A stretch of DNA of 64,000 nucleotides, from positions 195,400 through 259,399 of the forward strand of contig CAWATY010000007.1 in NCBI GenBank assembly GCA_963785115.1. The letters are read 5' to 3'. Origin of the DNA: JACCWP01 sp963785115. GTDB lineage: Bacteria > Actinomycetota > Actinomycetes > Propionibacteriales > Nocardioidaceae. The position numbers were made by a program, and so were the translations under genes. This document shows positions 1 through 8,676 of the stretch, piece by piece. Each line of letters opens with the position of its first letter. Positions within the stretch are counted from its first letter, which is position 1. The notes under the pieces are model-generated. The model made no database searches. It saw only the letters and a program-made list of their open reading frames with translations, and had not been told where the DNA came from.

Positions 1-251
1 GCCAGGTAGTCCGTCGCCAGGCCGGTCAGTCGGTCCAGCTCACCGCCGGTCGTGCTGTCACCGTCGTCGAGGCGCAGCACCGCCCGCAGCGGCAGGTCGG
101 TGACCCGGCGCACCGACGACAACACGACGGGCTCGACCGAGCGCAGGCCACGGTGTTCGGCCGCGCCGACCAGCAGCCGGTGGGCGCCGCCCTCCTGGGC
201 GGCCTCGGCGTCGGCCGGGTGCGCCACGCGTACCTCGAGCAGCGGGTCCAT
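1..251 (-). CDS. CutC-like copper homeostasis protein, N-terminal part (cut by window edge)
   Basis: The reading frame opens with ATG at 251 on the minus strand and runs off the left edge without a stop, giving the first ~83 residues. The beginning (LLEVRVAHPADAEAAQ, then GGAHRL, a hydrophobic strand, RVTDLPLRAVLR and a GD) follows the pattern of the first two beta/alpha units of the CutC TIM barrel (LLEVC...A..AGGADRIEL...VTIPVRVMIRPRGGD). CutC is a cytoplasmic protein linked historically to copper tolerance; its biochemical role is unsettled. It is divergent from the small gene starting at 290, with 38 bp between them. The family call rests on pattern resemblance of a partial sequence, so it is moderate. 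Confidence 0.55.
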   Translation of the reverse strand, partial: MDPLLEVRVAHPADAEAAQEGGAHRLLVGAAEHRGLRSVEPVVLSSVRRVTDLPLRAVLRLDDGDSTTGGELDRLTGLATDYL

Positions 252-289
252 GACGTCGTCATCATCGCGCACGGTGGGAGAATCGGGGG

Positions 290-634
290 GTGACGCCACG
301 CGACTGCCTGCTCGAGGCCCGCGCGCTCGTCCTGCACGACCTGCAGGCCCGCGGGCTGGCCGACGCGGGCTCGGTGTCGATCCTCGAGGACGCGGTCGCG
401 GGCCGCGGCTGGTGGCTCGAGCAGTGGCTCGACGGGCACCCTTTCGTGGCCGGGTTGGTGGCCCAGGACGTGCAGGACGCCCTGCACGACCGCACCGAGC
501 GGTGGCCGCGCTGCACCGCCTGCGACCTCACCGCCGAGCACGCCCTACACATCGAGCCCGACCTCGGCGAGGACCCGCACTGGGTCTGCGGCGAGTCCGG
601 GATCGTCGTCTCCGCCCTCGGCTCCCTGTCCTGA
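290..634 (+). CDS. Conserved hypothetical protein, 114 aa
   Basis: A GTG-started frame of 114 residues, diverging from the CutC-like gene. It is acidic and Trp/Leu-rich, with no signal peptide or membrane segment. The C-terminal half holds a Cys-X2-Cys (RCTACDL), a His pair and a later Cys (WVCGESG), which could form a small metal site. I do not recognise the family. The first half (LLEARALVLHDLQARGLADAG) looks helical. It ends at a strong symmetrical hairpin shared with the convergent coxG gene. Confidence 0.6.
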   Translation: MTPRDCLLEARALVLHDLQARGLADAGSVSILEDAVAGRGWWLEQWLDGHPFVAGLVAQDVQDALHDRTERWPRCTACDLTAEHALHIEPDLGEDPHWVCGESGIVVSALGSLS

Positions 635-647
635 CGCGGCTGCCGCC

Positions 648-679
648 GCGGGTTTCGCAAGTCGGCTTGCGAAACCCGC
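648..679. terminator. Bidirectional terminator hairpin between convergent genes
   Basis: A perfect 14-bp stem (GCGGGTTTCGCAAG paired with its complement) closes a TCGG tetraloop. It lies 13 bp after the stop of the 114-aa gene and 66 bp after the stop of coxG on the other strand, so it can serve both. A second, longer-range pairing (CACTCGCCCC at 679-688 with its complement at 721-730) sits on the coxG side. T-runs are short, as is common in high-GC actinobacteria. Confidence 0.7.
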
Positions 680-744
680 ACTCGCCCCGCGTTATGACAC
701 GGGGCAGGTGCGGGCTTCACGGGGCGAGTGGTGACGCGAAGCGG

Positions 745-1500
745 TCAGCGGCGGCGGATCAGCCGGACCAGGACGACCAGCACCACCAGGACGCCGAGGG
801 CGGGGGCGGCGTAGCGGCGGGCGAGCACCGGCGCGATCGTGCGGAACAGGTCCAGCCCCTCGTCGTCGGCGGGCGGGGGCGACGACGTCCGCGTCGGTGC
901 GGGCCGCGCCGACTCAGCCCCCGGTGCCGCGGCGGGCGCCGTCTCCGCCGGTGACTCCGGCGCGGGGGCGGTCGACTCCATCCCCGCCGAGGAGCTCGAC
1001 GGGGCCTCGGCCGCGGCTACCGCAGCGCTGTCCTCCGCCGAACCGGCGGACTCGCCGGGGCCTCCCAGCGTGTCCGCCAGGCAGGCGGTGAACCGGCCCA
1101 GCAGCTTGTCGCTCACGTCCTGGATGACCCCGCGGCCGAACTGCGCCGGCTTGCCGGTGATCGCCAGGTCGGTGGTGACCTCCACCGCCGTCTCGTCGCC
1201 CTCGGCACTGAGCACCGCGGTGACCGTCGCCGCCGCGGTGCCGTTGCCGCGCTTGTCCTTGCCCTTGGCCTCGAACCTGGCCCGGTGGCCGGCCTCGTCC
1301 CGCTCGAGGAACGTCCCGGTCCCGGAGTACTGCATCGAGATCGGGCCCAGCTTGACCTTCACCGTCCCGGCGAACTCGTCACCCTCGACCGACGTCAGCG
1401 AGGCGCCGGGGAAGCACGGCGCGACCTGCTCGAGGTCGTTGAAGGCGGCCCAGGTCACGTCGACCGGGGCCGGCACGGTGAAGCGGTGGTGCAGTTCCAC
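745..1500 (-). CDS. coxG: CoxG, SRPBCC-fold membrane-recruitment factor of the Mo-hydroxylase
   Basis: This is the last gene of the cox-type operon, 31 bp after coxM. Residues ~1-145 are a typical CoxG/SRPBCC domain (starting MELHHRFTVPAPVDVTWAAF, with the FPGA and FEAKG signatures). A long Ala/Glu/Pro-rich low-complexity linker of about 75 residues follows, then a single C-terminal membrane helix (GVLVVLVVLVRLIRR) ending in arginines. In CO dehydrogenases CoxG anchors the enzyme to the membrane and helps deliver electrons to quinone. The linker plus tail anchor fits that tethering role. 251 aa is at the long end of the family because of the linker. Confidence 0.88.
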   Translation of the reverse strand: MELHHRFTVPAPVDVTWAAFNDLEQVAPCFPGASLTSVEGDEFAGTVKVKLGPISMQYSGTGTFLERDEAGHRARFEAKGKDKRGNGTAAATVTAVLSAEGDETAVEVTTDLAITGKPAQFGRGVIQDVSDKLLGRFTACLADTLGGPGESAGSAEDSAAVAAAEAPSSSSAGMESTAPAPESPAETAPAAAPGAESARPAPTRTSSPPPADDEGLDLFRTIAPVLARRYAAPALGVLVVLVVLVRLIRRR

Positions 1501-1531
1501 GACGTCCTCCGGGTACGCGACCGACGGCTGG

Positions 1532-2386
1532 TCAGGCGCCGGCGGCCGCCAGCACCGCGCGTCCGGCGAGCACCGTGGCCAGGTGCCGACGGTAGTCGGC
1601 GTCGCCGTTGATGTCGCTCGGCGGGTTGGTGCCCTCGGCCACGGCGGCCACGGCGGCGCGTACGGAGTCGGCGTTCGCCGGCGTGCCCGCGAGCGCCTGC
1701 TCGACCGCCGTCGCCCGCACCGGACCGGAGCCCATGTTGGTCAGCCCCACCCGGGCCTCGGCGATCGTGCCGTTCTCGACCCGGACCGTGGCCGCGACCG
1801 CCACGATCGACCACTGCTGGGCGACCCGGGTGAACTTCTCGTAGTGCCCGCCCCAGCCGGTGTGCTTCGGGACGCGTACCTCCACCAGGATCTCGTCGTC
1901 ACCGAGCGCGGTGGTGAACAGGTCCTCGAAGAAGTCGGCGGCGGCGATCGTGCGCTGCCCGTTCGGGCCGGCGGCCACCATCTCCGCACCGAGCGACAGC
2001 ACCACCGCTGGCATGTCACCGGCCGGGTCGGCGTGCGCCAGCGAGCCGCCGAAGGTGCCCAGGTGCCGCACCTGCGGGTCGGCCACCGTCGCCGTGGCCT
2101 CGGAGATCACCCGGGCGTGCTCCTGCACCAGCGACGACTCGATCACCTCGTGGTGCTTGGTCATCGCACCGATCACCAGCGCGTCACCGTCCTCGCGGAC
2201 GCCGCGCAGCGCCTCGATCTTGCCGAGGTCGACGATGACCTCCGGCGCGGCCAACCGCATCCGCAGCACGGGCATCAGGCTCTGGCCGCCGGCCAGCACC
2301 TTGACGTCGTCACCGGCCTCGCCGAGCAGCCGCACGGCGTCCTCGACGCTGGTCGGGGCGTGGTAGTCGAACGCGGCCGGAATCAT
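1532..2386 (-). CDS. coxM: CoxM, FAD-binding medium subunit of CO dehydrogenase/xanthine oxidase-type hydroxylase
   Basis: 284 aa, the usual size for the FAD subunit. It begins MIPAAFDYHAPTSVEDAV and shows both FAD-pyrophosphate loops: AGGQSLMP near residue 33 and TFGGSLAHADPAGD near residue 112. The C-terminal CO_deh_flav_C-like domain follows. It takes electrons from the [2Fe-2S] clusters of CoxS and passes them on toward quinone. Its ATG overlaps the coxL stop (ATGA at 2383-2386), so L and M are translationally coupled, in the order S-L-M-G. Confidence 0.93.
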   Translation of the reverse strand: MIPAAFDYHAPTSVEDAVRLLGEAGDDVKVLAGGQSLMPVLRMRLAAPEVIVDLGKIEALRGVREDGDALVIGAMTKHHEVIESSLVQEHARVISEATATVADPQVRHLGTFGGSLAHADPAGDMPAVVLSLGAEMVAAGPNGQRTIAAADFFEDLFTTALGDDEILVEVRVPKHTGWGGHYEKFTRVAQQWSIVAVAATVRVENGTIAEARVGLTNMGSGPVRATAVEQALAGTPANADSVRAAVAAVAEGTNPPSDINGDADYRRHLATVLAGRAVLAAAGA

Positions 2387-4868
2387 GAGCGGCCTCCCTC
2401 GGTCGCGTCCCCGGTGGGCGGTCGTCCGCTGCTGCCGCTGCCCTCGGCGAACTCTGGAGCGATGTGCTGGCCGACGTCGGCCTCACCGATCGACCGGCCC
2501 TGGATCGCCTGCCACACCCGGTGCGGCGAGCACGGCATCGGGACGTCGTCGACGCCCAACGGCCGCAGCGCGTCGACCACCGCGTTGACCACGGCCGGCG
2601 TCGAGGCGATCGTGCCGGCTTCACCCACCCCCTTGACCCCGAGCTCATTGGTCGTGGAGGGCGTCTCGGTGAGGTCGGTGTTGAAGTGCGGTAGGTCGGC
2701 CGCGCTGGGCACCAGGTAGTCGACGAACGACCCGGTCACCAGCGTCCCCCGCTCGTCGTAGACGGCCTCCTCGAACAGCGCCTGCGCGACTCCCTGGACG
2801 AGGCCGCCGTGGACCTGGCCCTCGACGATGAGCGGGTTGACGACGACGCCGATGTCGTCCACACAGGTGTAGTTGCGGATCGTGACCTCACCGGTCTCGG
2901 TGTCCACCTCGGTGGCGCACAGGTGCGTGCCGTGCGGGAACGAGAAGGTGTCGGGGTCGAAGGTCGCGTCGGCGTCGAGCGAGCGCTCGACACCATCGGG
3001 CAGGTTGTGGCCCTGGAAGACCGCGAACGCCACGTCGCCGAGGCCAGTGGACGTCTCGGTCCCCGGACGCCGAAGCTTCCGTTCGCTGAACTCGAGGTCG
3101 TCGGCGCTCGCCTCGAGCAGGTGCGCGGCGATGACGCGGGCCTTCTCGATCACCTTGTCCGCGGCCGCCAGAACCGCCATGCCGCCGACCGCGAGGGACC
3201 GCGACCCGTAGGTGTCCAGGCCACGGGCGCGACACCTGGGTGTCCCCGTGCAGCACCTCGACGTCGTCGAAGGGCACGCCCAGCTTGTCAGCGACGATCT
3301 GCGACCACACCGTCTCGTGGCCCTGTCCGTGCGGGCTGGTCCCGGCCAGCACCTCGACCTTGCCGGTCGGCAGCACCCGCACGGTCGCGGCCTCCCAGCC
3401 GCCACCGACGTACCCCATCGAGCCAAGCCAGCGCGACGGCGCCAGGCCGCACATCTCGGTGAACGTCGAGATCCCGATGCCGAGCTGGACGGGGTCGCCG
3501 CTCTCGCGGCGCTGCTTCTGCTCGGCGCGCAGGGCGTCGTACCCGAACAGCTCCTTCGCCTTGGCGGTCGCCGCCTCGTAGTTGCCGGTGTCGTAGTGGA
3601 GTCCGGCCACCGTCGTGAACGGGAACTCCTCGTGCTTGATCCAGTTCTTCTCCCGCAGCTCGAGCGGGTCCATGCCCAGCTCGTTGGCCAGCTCGTCCAT
3701 CAGCCGTTCGATCGCGAACGTCGCCTCCGGCCGCCCGGCACCGCGGTACGCGTCCGTCCACGCCTTGTTGGTGAAGACGTTGGTGCACGTCCAGCGGTAG
3801 GCCGGGAACTTGTAGATGCCGTTGAACATCAGCGCTCCCAGGAACGGGATGGCCGATGTCACGAGTCCGAGGTAGGCGCCCATGTCTGCCAGCAGGTCCA
3901 CCTTGAGACCCGTCACCGTGCCGTCCCGGTTGGCGGCGAGGGTCAGTCGCTGCCACTGGTCGCGCCCGTGGTGCGCGACCATGAGTGACTCGCTGCGGGT
4001 CTCGGTGTACTTGCACGGCTTGCCAGTCCGCCGCGCGGCGATGACGGTCAGCACCTCTTCGGGGGTGAACTGCAGCTTCCCGCCGAATCCTCCCCCGACA
4101 TCGGGCGCGATGACGCGCACCTTGCTCTCGGAGATCCCCAGCACCAAGCTGATGAAGATCTTGACGAAGTGCGGCACCTGGGTGGACGTCCAGACGGTCA
4201 GTTGCTCACCGGTGGGGTCGACCGCGATGGACCGGGGCTCCATGAAGGCGGGGATCAGCCGCTGCTGGCGGTACTCGCGTTCGATCACGACCCCGTCTTC
4301 GCGTGCCCTGCTGATCGCCTCGTCGACGTCGCCGCCCGTGCCCTCGGCCGCGGAGTCGAACGTCCGTACCGCTGAGACGTTCGTCCCCAGGTCGGGGTGG
4401 GCCAACGTCTCGTCGGCGGCAGCGGCCTTGAGGTCGAGGGCGACCGGAAGCTCCTCGTAGTCGACCTCGACCAGCTCGACGGCGTCGCGTGCCTCGGACG
4501 GCGACCGCGCGACGATCACCGCGACGATCTCGCCTGCGAACGCGACCCGGTCCACCGCGACGGACGGGTGGGAGGGCGCCTTCTGCTCGGGCACGATGGC
4601 CCAGGCGTTCGGCAGCTCGCCCTGCTCGTCGGCGAGGTCCGCGCCGGTCAGCACGCTGACAACCCCCGGCGCGGCCGTTGCCGCCTCGACGTCGAGGGAG
4701 GTGATCCTCGCGTGCGCCATCGGGCTGCGCACCATCGCGAGGTGCAGCATCCCGGGCAGCTTGATGTTGTCGGTCCACCGGGTGCGTCCGGTGAGCAGCC
4801 GGCTGTCCTCCTTGCGCTTGCGCGGACTGGCCGACCTCGGTGGTGGGGCGGTCGTCGACGGCGGTCAT
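2383..4868 (-). pseudogene. coxL: CoxL, molybdopterin large subunit (form II type), with two frameshifts
   Basis: The gene starts at 4868 (MTAVDDRPTTEVG, overlapping the coxS stop by ATGA) and ends at 2383, but three frames are needed. The first shift is near 4820-4830: reading +2 there restores RKRKEDSRLLTGRTRWTDN, the normal N-terminus. The second is near 3222-3232, between HGDTQVS and GLDTYGSRSLAVGG. Total length is 2486 nt; removing two bases gives 828 codons, the normal size. Everything else is well conserved: PDVGGGFGGKLQ, VGGGWEAATVRV and GVKGVGEAGTI. The active-site loop reads AYRGAGR, the form II signature, whereas true CO dehydrogenases (form I) have AYXCSFR. The product is therefore a Mo-hydroxylase of uncertain substrate. 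It is either a recent pseudogene or a sequence with two one-base errors. Confidence 0.85.
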
Positions 4869-5344
4869 CGCGCGCCTCCCTTGCTGGTGGCGGACGCGGC
4901 GGCCTGCACGGCCTTGACGATGTTCTGGTAGCCGGTACAGCGGCAGAGGTTGCCCTCGAGCCCGTCGCGGACCTCCTCGTCGCTCGGTGACGGGTTGTCC
5001 TGGACGAGGTCGATGGCCTGCATGATCATCCCCGGCGTGCAGTAGCCGCACTGCAGCGCGTGGTTCTCGTGGAACGCCTGCTGCATCGGGTGCAGCTCAC
5101 CGTCGGTGGCCAAGCCCTCGATCGTCGTCACCTCGTGGCCGTCGGCCTGAACCGCGAAGACCGAGCACGACTTCACGCTGCGACCGTCGAGGTGCACGGT
5201 GCACGCCCCGCAGTTGCTGGTGTCACAGCCGATGACGGTGCCCACCTTGCCGAGCTGCTCGCGCAGGTACTGCACCAGCAGCGTGCGCGGCTCCACCTCA
5301 TCTGTGTACGAGACCCCGTCCACCCTGACGCTGATCCGGGTCAT
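4865..5344 (-). CDS. coxS: CoxS, [2Fe-2S] small subunit
   Basis: 159 aa from ATG at 5344 (MTRISVRVDGVSYTDEVEPR). It has a plant-ferredoxin N-terminal domain with CDTSNCGACTVHLDG and a later Cys in SVKSC, then the all-helical second-cluster domain with CGYCTPGM and CRCTGYQN. All eight cluster cysteines are present. The protein shuttles electrons from the molybdenum centre in CoxL to FAD in CoxM. A longer in-frame extension upstream has no family resemblance, so the start at 5344 is preferred. It is the first structural gene of the S-L-M-G run; 190 bp without a gene separate it from xdhC upstream. Confidence 0.95.
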   Translation of the reverse strand: MTRISVRVDGVSYTDEVEPRTLLVQYLREQLGKVGTVIGCDTSNCGACTVHLDGRSVKSCSVFAVQADGHEVTTIEGLATDGELHPMQQAFHENHALQCGYCTPGMIMQAIDLVQDNPSPSDEEVRDGLEGNLCRCTGYQNIVKAVQAAASATSKGGAR

Positions 5345-5534
5345 TCCCACGCCCACCCTCCGCTGTCGCCGAGGACTGGAGGCGCACCCGCGGCGGCGAC
5401 GACCCCGGGCGTGCAGGGTCATCCCACTCCGGCGTGACCTCCGGCACAAGCCGAGTCCCAGATGAGCGTCACCAGGCGGAATGTGGACCGCAGCCGCGGT
5501 CCAGGCTGGGCGCATTCGCGACCGCAGACGAGGA

Positions 5535-6734
5535 TTAGGTAAGGCTTGCCTCGTCCGGTTCGGACGCCTCGCCTGCCGGTTCGGGGTCGCGATCATGGCT
5601 GGCCAGGCCGGCGTGGATGCGTCCGTCCAGCTCGCCGAGCGGCCGGCCGCCGCCACCCCAGCGCAGCGCGATCACCTCGGCGGCGATCGACACCGCGGTC
5701 TCCTCCGGCGTCCGGGCGCCGAGGTCGAGCCCGATCGGGCTGGACAGCCGGGCCAGCTCGTCGTCGGTCAGCCCCGCCTCGCGCAGCCGCTCGAGCCGGT
5801 CGTCGTGGGTGCGCCGGGAGCCCATCGCGCCGATGTAGGCGACCGCCGGCATCCGCAGCGCCACCTCGAGCAGCGGCACGTCGAACTTGGGGTCGTGGGT
5901 CAGCACGGCGACCACGGTGCGGCTGTCGAGGGCACCGGCCTCGGCCTGGCGGCGCAGGTAGCGGTGCGGCCACTCGACCACGACCTCGTCGGCGTCGGGG
6001 AAGCGCGCCGGGGTGGCGAACACCGGGCGCGCGTCGCACACCGTCACCTGGTAGCCGAGGAACGAGCCCACCCGCGCGACCGCGGCCGCGAAGTCGATGG
6101 CGCCGAAGACCAGCATCCGCGGCTTCGGCGCGTACGAGGCGCAGAAGACCCGCATGCCTTCGCCGCGGCGTTGACCGTCGGGCCCGTACGTGAGCAGCGT
6201 GCTACGGCCCTGGGCCAGCAGCCCCCGCACGTCGTCGGTCACCGCGTCGTCGGCCCGCTGGCTGCCGAGACCGCCGCGTACCGGGACGTCGGCGTCCTCG
6301 GGGTGCACGACCAGTCGCCGGCCCACCCAGTCGGCATCGGGGTGCGCCACCACCGTGACCACAGCCACGGGGCGGCCGGCCGCCACGTCGGCGGCCACGT
6401 CGGCGAGCTCGGGGAAGGTCTCGCGGGAGACCTTCTCGACGAACACGTCGAGCACACCACCGCAGGTGAGACCGACCGCGAACGCGTCGCCGTCGCTCAC
6501 CCCGTACCGCTTGAGCACCGGCGTGCCGTCGCCGACGACCTCCTGCGCGAGCTCGTAGACCGCACCCTCGACGCAGCCGCCCGACACCGAGCCCACGGCG
6601 GTGCCCTCGGGGCCGACCAGCATCGAGGCACCCGCGGGCCGCGGGGCCGAGCGCCAGGTGGCGACGACGGTGCCGACGCCGACGGTCTCGCCGGCCTCCC
6701 ACCACTCCAGCAGCTCCTCGAGCACGTCACGCAC
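5535..6734 (-). CDS. xdhC: XdhC/CoxI family molybdenum-cofactor maturation protein
   Basis: 399 aa from a GTG at 6734, which overlaps the last codons of coxE by 8 bp. The N-terminal XdhC/CoxI domain begins VRDVLEELLEWWEAGETVG and contains GGCVEGAVYELA; its C-terminal Rossmann-like XdhC_C domain begins near KPRMLVFGAIDFAAAVA and contains YIGAMGSRRTH. XdhC proteins bind molybdopterin cofactor, protect it during sulfuration and insert it into xanthine dehydrogenase-type enzymes. The position between coxE and coxS points to the CoxL encoded here as its client. The longer frame upstream of 6734 is only the shadow of coxE. Confidence 0.92.
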   Translation of the reverse strand: MRDVLEELLEWWEAGETVGVGTVVATWRSAPRPAGASMLVGPEGTAVGSVSGGCVEGAVYELAQEVVGDGTPVLKRYGVSDGDAFAVGLTCGGVLDVFVEKVSRETFPELADVAADVAAGRPVAVVTVVAHPDADWVGRRLVVHPEDADVPVRGGLGSQRADDAVTDDVRGLLAQGRSTLLTYGPDGQRRGEGMRVFCASYAPKPRMLVFGAIDFAAAVARVGSFLGYQVTVCDARPVFATPARFPDADEVVVEWPHRYLRRQAEAGALDSRTVVAVLTHDPKFDVPLLEVALRMPAVAYIGAMGSRRTHDDRLERLREAGLTDDELARLSSPIGLDLGARTPEETAVSIAAEVIALRWGGGGRPLGELDGRIHAGLASHDRDPEPAGEASEPDEASLT

Positions 6735-7824
6735 GGCCCAGCACCTCCACCAGCTCCTCGAACGCCGCGAGCGAGTGACCCGCGACCAGCGCATCGACGT
6801 GCGGCAGCACGGCGACGATGCCGCTCTGCACCGGCAGGTAGCCGGCCTTGCCCCGGTGCGGGTTGACCCACACCAGGCGGTGCGCCAGCCGGCGCAACCG
6901 GGCCACCTGCTCGCCGAGCTGCACGGCGTCGCCGCGCTCCCACCCGTCGCTGAACACAACCACGACGGCCCTGCGAGCCATCCCGCGTTGCCCGTGCCGG
7001 TCCAGGAACGCCCGCAGCACCTCGCCCAGCCGGGTGCCGCCGGACCAGTCCGGGACGGTGTCCCCCGCCGCCCGCAGCGCCAGGTCACCGTCGCGGCGGC
7101 GCAGTGCGGCGGTGACCCGGGTGAGCCGGGTGCCCATCGTCAGCACCTCGGTGCTGGCAGGCGCCGCCTGCACGATCCGGTGGGCCAGCCGCAGCAGGTG
7201 GTCGGCGTACGGCTCCATCGACCCCGAGACGTCGATCAGCAGCACCACCCGGCGCGGCCGGTCGGCGCGGCGCCGGTGCCGCAGCGGGCCGGGCTCGCCC
7301 CCCCGCCTGAGCTGGTCGCGCATCGTCCGCGCCGGGTCGATCCGTCCGCGCCGGTGCGGGCGCAGCCGGGGGCTGACGCGCCGGGGCGGGCGCACGTCGA
7401 GCCCGTCGAGCATCCGGTCCAGCAGCTGGCGCTCGGTCGCGTCCATGTCGGCGACGTCGCGGTGGCGCAGCACCTCGGTCTCGCTGGCGACGGCGCGCAC
7501 CTCCAGGGCCCGGTCGTCGCCCATGCCCTGCTGCCCGCCCGACCCGAGCTCGGGGCGCAGGGTCTGTCGCGGTGCGGCGCGCATGCGGACACCCGGCGGG
7601 TGCTCGGCGGCGAACCACGCGTCGAACACTCCGTCGTAGCGGTCGACGTCGTCGCGGCTCGCGCACAAGGTGGCGCGCCCCGACCAGTACACCGCCCCTC
7701 GCTCGCCCGCTCCGGCCAGCGCCACCGCCCGGCAGAACGCCTGCCCACGGTCCTGGGTCACCGGCACGCCGGCGACCCGCAGGGCCGCCGCGAACCCCAG
7801 CAATACCTCCTCGGGGGCGTTCAC
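6727..7824 (-). CDS. coxE: CoxE-like VWA domain protein (Mo-hydroxylase maturation)
   Basis: 365 aa from GTG at 7824 (NAPEEVLLGFAAALRVAGVP). An arginine-rich middle leads into a C-terminal von Willebrand A domain with a complete MIDAS start (DVSGSM) and the later FSDGWERGD. CoxE works with the MoxR-type ATPase CoxD in inserting sulfur and copper or otherwise activating the CoxL active site (established for Oligotropha CO dehydrogenase). It overlaps xdhC by 8 bp, so the two are co-translated. It is separated from coxD by an opposite-strand nuclease gene. Confidence 0.9.
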   Translation of the reverse strand: MNAPEEVLLGFAAALRVAGVPVTQDRGQAFCRAVALAGAGERGAVYWSGRATLCASRDDVDRYDGVFDAWFAAEHPPGVRMRAAPRQTLRPELGSGGQQGMGDDRALEVRAVASETEVLRHRDVADMDATERQLLDRMLDGLDVRPPRRVSPRLRPHRRGRIDPARTMRDQLRRGGEPGPLRHRRRADRPRRVVLLIDVSGSMEPYADHLLRLAHRIVQAAPASTEVLTMGTRLTRVTAALRRRDGDLALRAAGDTVPDWSGGTRLGEVLRAFLDRHGQRGMARRAVVVVFSDGWERGDAVQLGEQVARLRRLAHRLVWVNPHRGKAGYLPVQSGIVAVLPHVDALVAGHSLAAFEELVEVLGRA

Positions 7825-7844
7825 CGCCCCCCACCCCCGCTGGC

Positions 7845-7893
7845 CCTGACGTTTGCTCGGGACATTTCGGACAGAAAGCGGGGGAACGTCAGG
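7845..7893. promoter_or_regulatory. Inverted repeat between divergent coxE and nuclease genes
   Basis: Nine-base arms CCTGACGTT (7845-7853) and AACGTCAGG (7885-7893) are perfect inverse complements separated by 31 bp. They lie in the 119-bp gap from which coxE (minus) and the secreted nuclease (plus) are both transcribed. The spacing would place the arms on one DNA face about four helical turns apart, or they could pair in RNA. No regulator gene is adjacent. An operator role is inference. Confidence 0.4.
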
Positions 7894-7943
7894 CTCAGTG
7901 GGTAGGAGGGAGGGAGAGACCTCGCCGACGGAAGGCCGAAACG

Positions 7944-8648
7944 ATGCCCGCCCCGATGAGCGCGCTGCGCTCCCGCATGCTGCTGGCTGCCACCGCGACG
8001 GCGGCTGCGACCGCCGCGACCGCCCTGCTCGCCGGCCCCGTGCCCGCCGCGGCGAGCGCGGCCCCGACGCCACAGCAGGCGGCCTACTCCGCGCCGCTCA
8101 GTCAGGCCGTCGCCGACCTGCCGGTGGCCACGGAGCAGCGCACCGGCTACGACCGCGACCTGTTCAACCACTGGGTCGACGCCGACGGCGACGGGTGCGA
8201 CGCCCGGGCCGAGGTGCTCATCTCCGAGGCCGACGACCCGCCGACGGTCGGGTCGGGCTGCAGCCTGTCCGGCGGCCGCTGGTTCTCCTACTACGACCGG
8301 GTGTCGTGGACCGACCCGGCGGACATCGACATCGACCACATGGTCCCGCTCGCCGAGGCGTGGGACTCCGGCGCGTACGGCTGGACGTCGGGGCAGCGCC
8401 AGACGTACGCCAACGACCTGGCCGACTACCGCACGCTGGTCGGCGTGACCGACGACGTCAATCAGGCCAAGGGCGACCAGGACGTCGCGGAGTGGCTCCC
8501 GCAGTACGACCAGTGCCGCTACCTGCGCGAGTTCGTGGCCGTGAAGCACCGCTTCTCGCTCAGCGTCGACAGCGCGGAGAAGTCGGCCATGCAGAGCCTC
8601 GCGTCCGGGTGCACCGACTCGACCATCACGGTCGAGGTCGCCTGGTGA
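7944..8648 (+). CDS. Secreted HNH nuclease (DUF1524/GmrSD C-terminal type)
   Basis: 234 aa with an N-terminal signal peptide (arginines, then a long Ala/Thr/Leu core ending in AAASA around residue 36). The mature part carries WVDADGDGCDARAEVL, a Cys pair around GSGCSLSGG, the nuclease core DIDHMVPLAEAWDSGA, and NDLADYRTL...DVNQAKGDQDVAEWLP. This is the usual layout of exported actinobacterial HNH/DUF1524 nucleases, in which the DH of DIDHMV is the metal/catalytic histidine. A role in extracellular DNA degradation or nutrient scavenging is likely. It interrupts the cox cluster on the opposite strand and converges on coxD with 28 bp between stops. Confidence 0.88.
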   Translation: MPAPMSALRSRMLLAATATAAATAATALLAGPVPAAASAAPTPQQAAYSAPLSQAVADLPVATEQRTGYDRDLFNHWVDADGDGCDARAEVLISEADDPPTVGSGCSLSGGRWFSYYDRVSWTDPADIDIDHMVPLAEAWDSGAYGWTSGQRQTYANDLADYRTLVGVTDDVNQAKGDQDVAEWLPQYDQCRYLREFVAVKHRFSLSVDSAEKSAMQSLASGCTDSTITVEVAW

Positions 8649-8676
8649 GCACACGTCGGGTCGCACGCCGGCTCGC

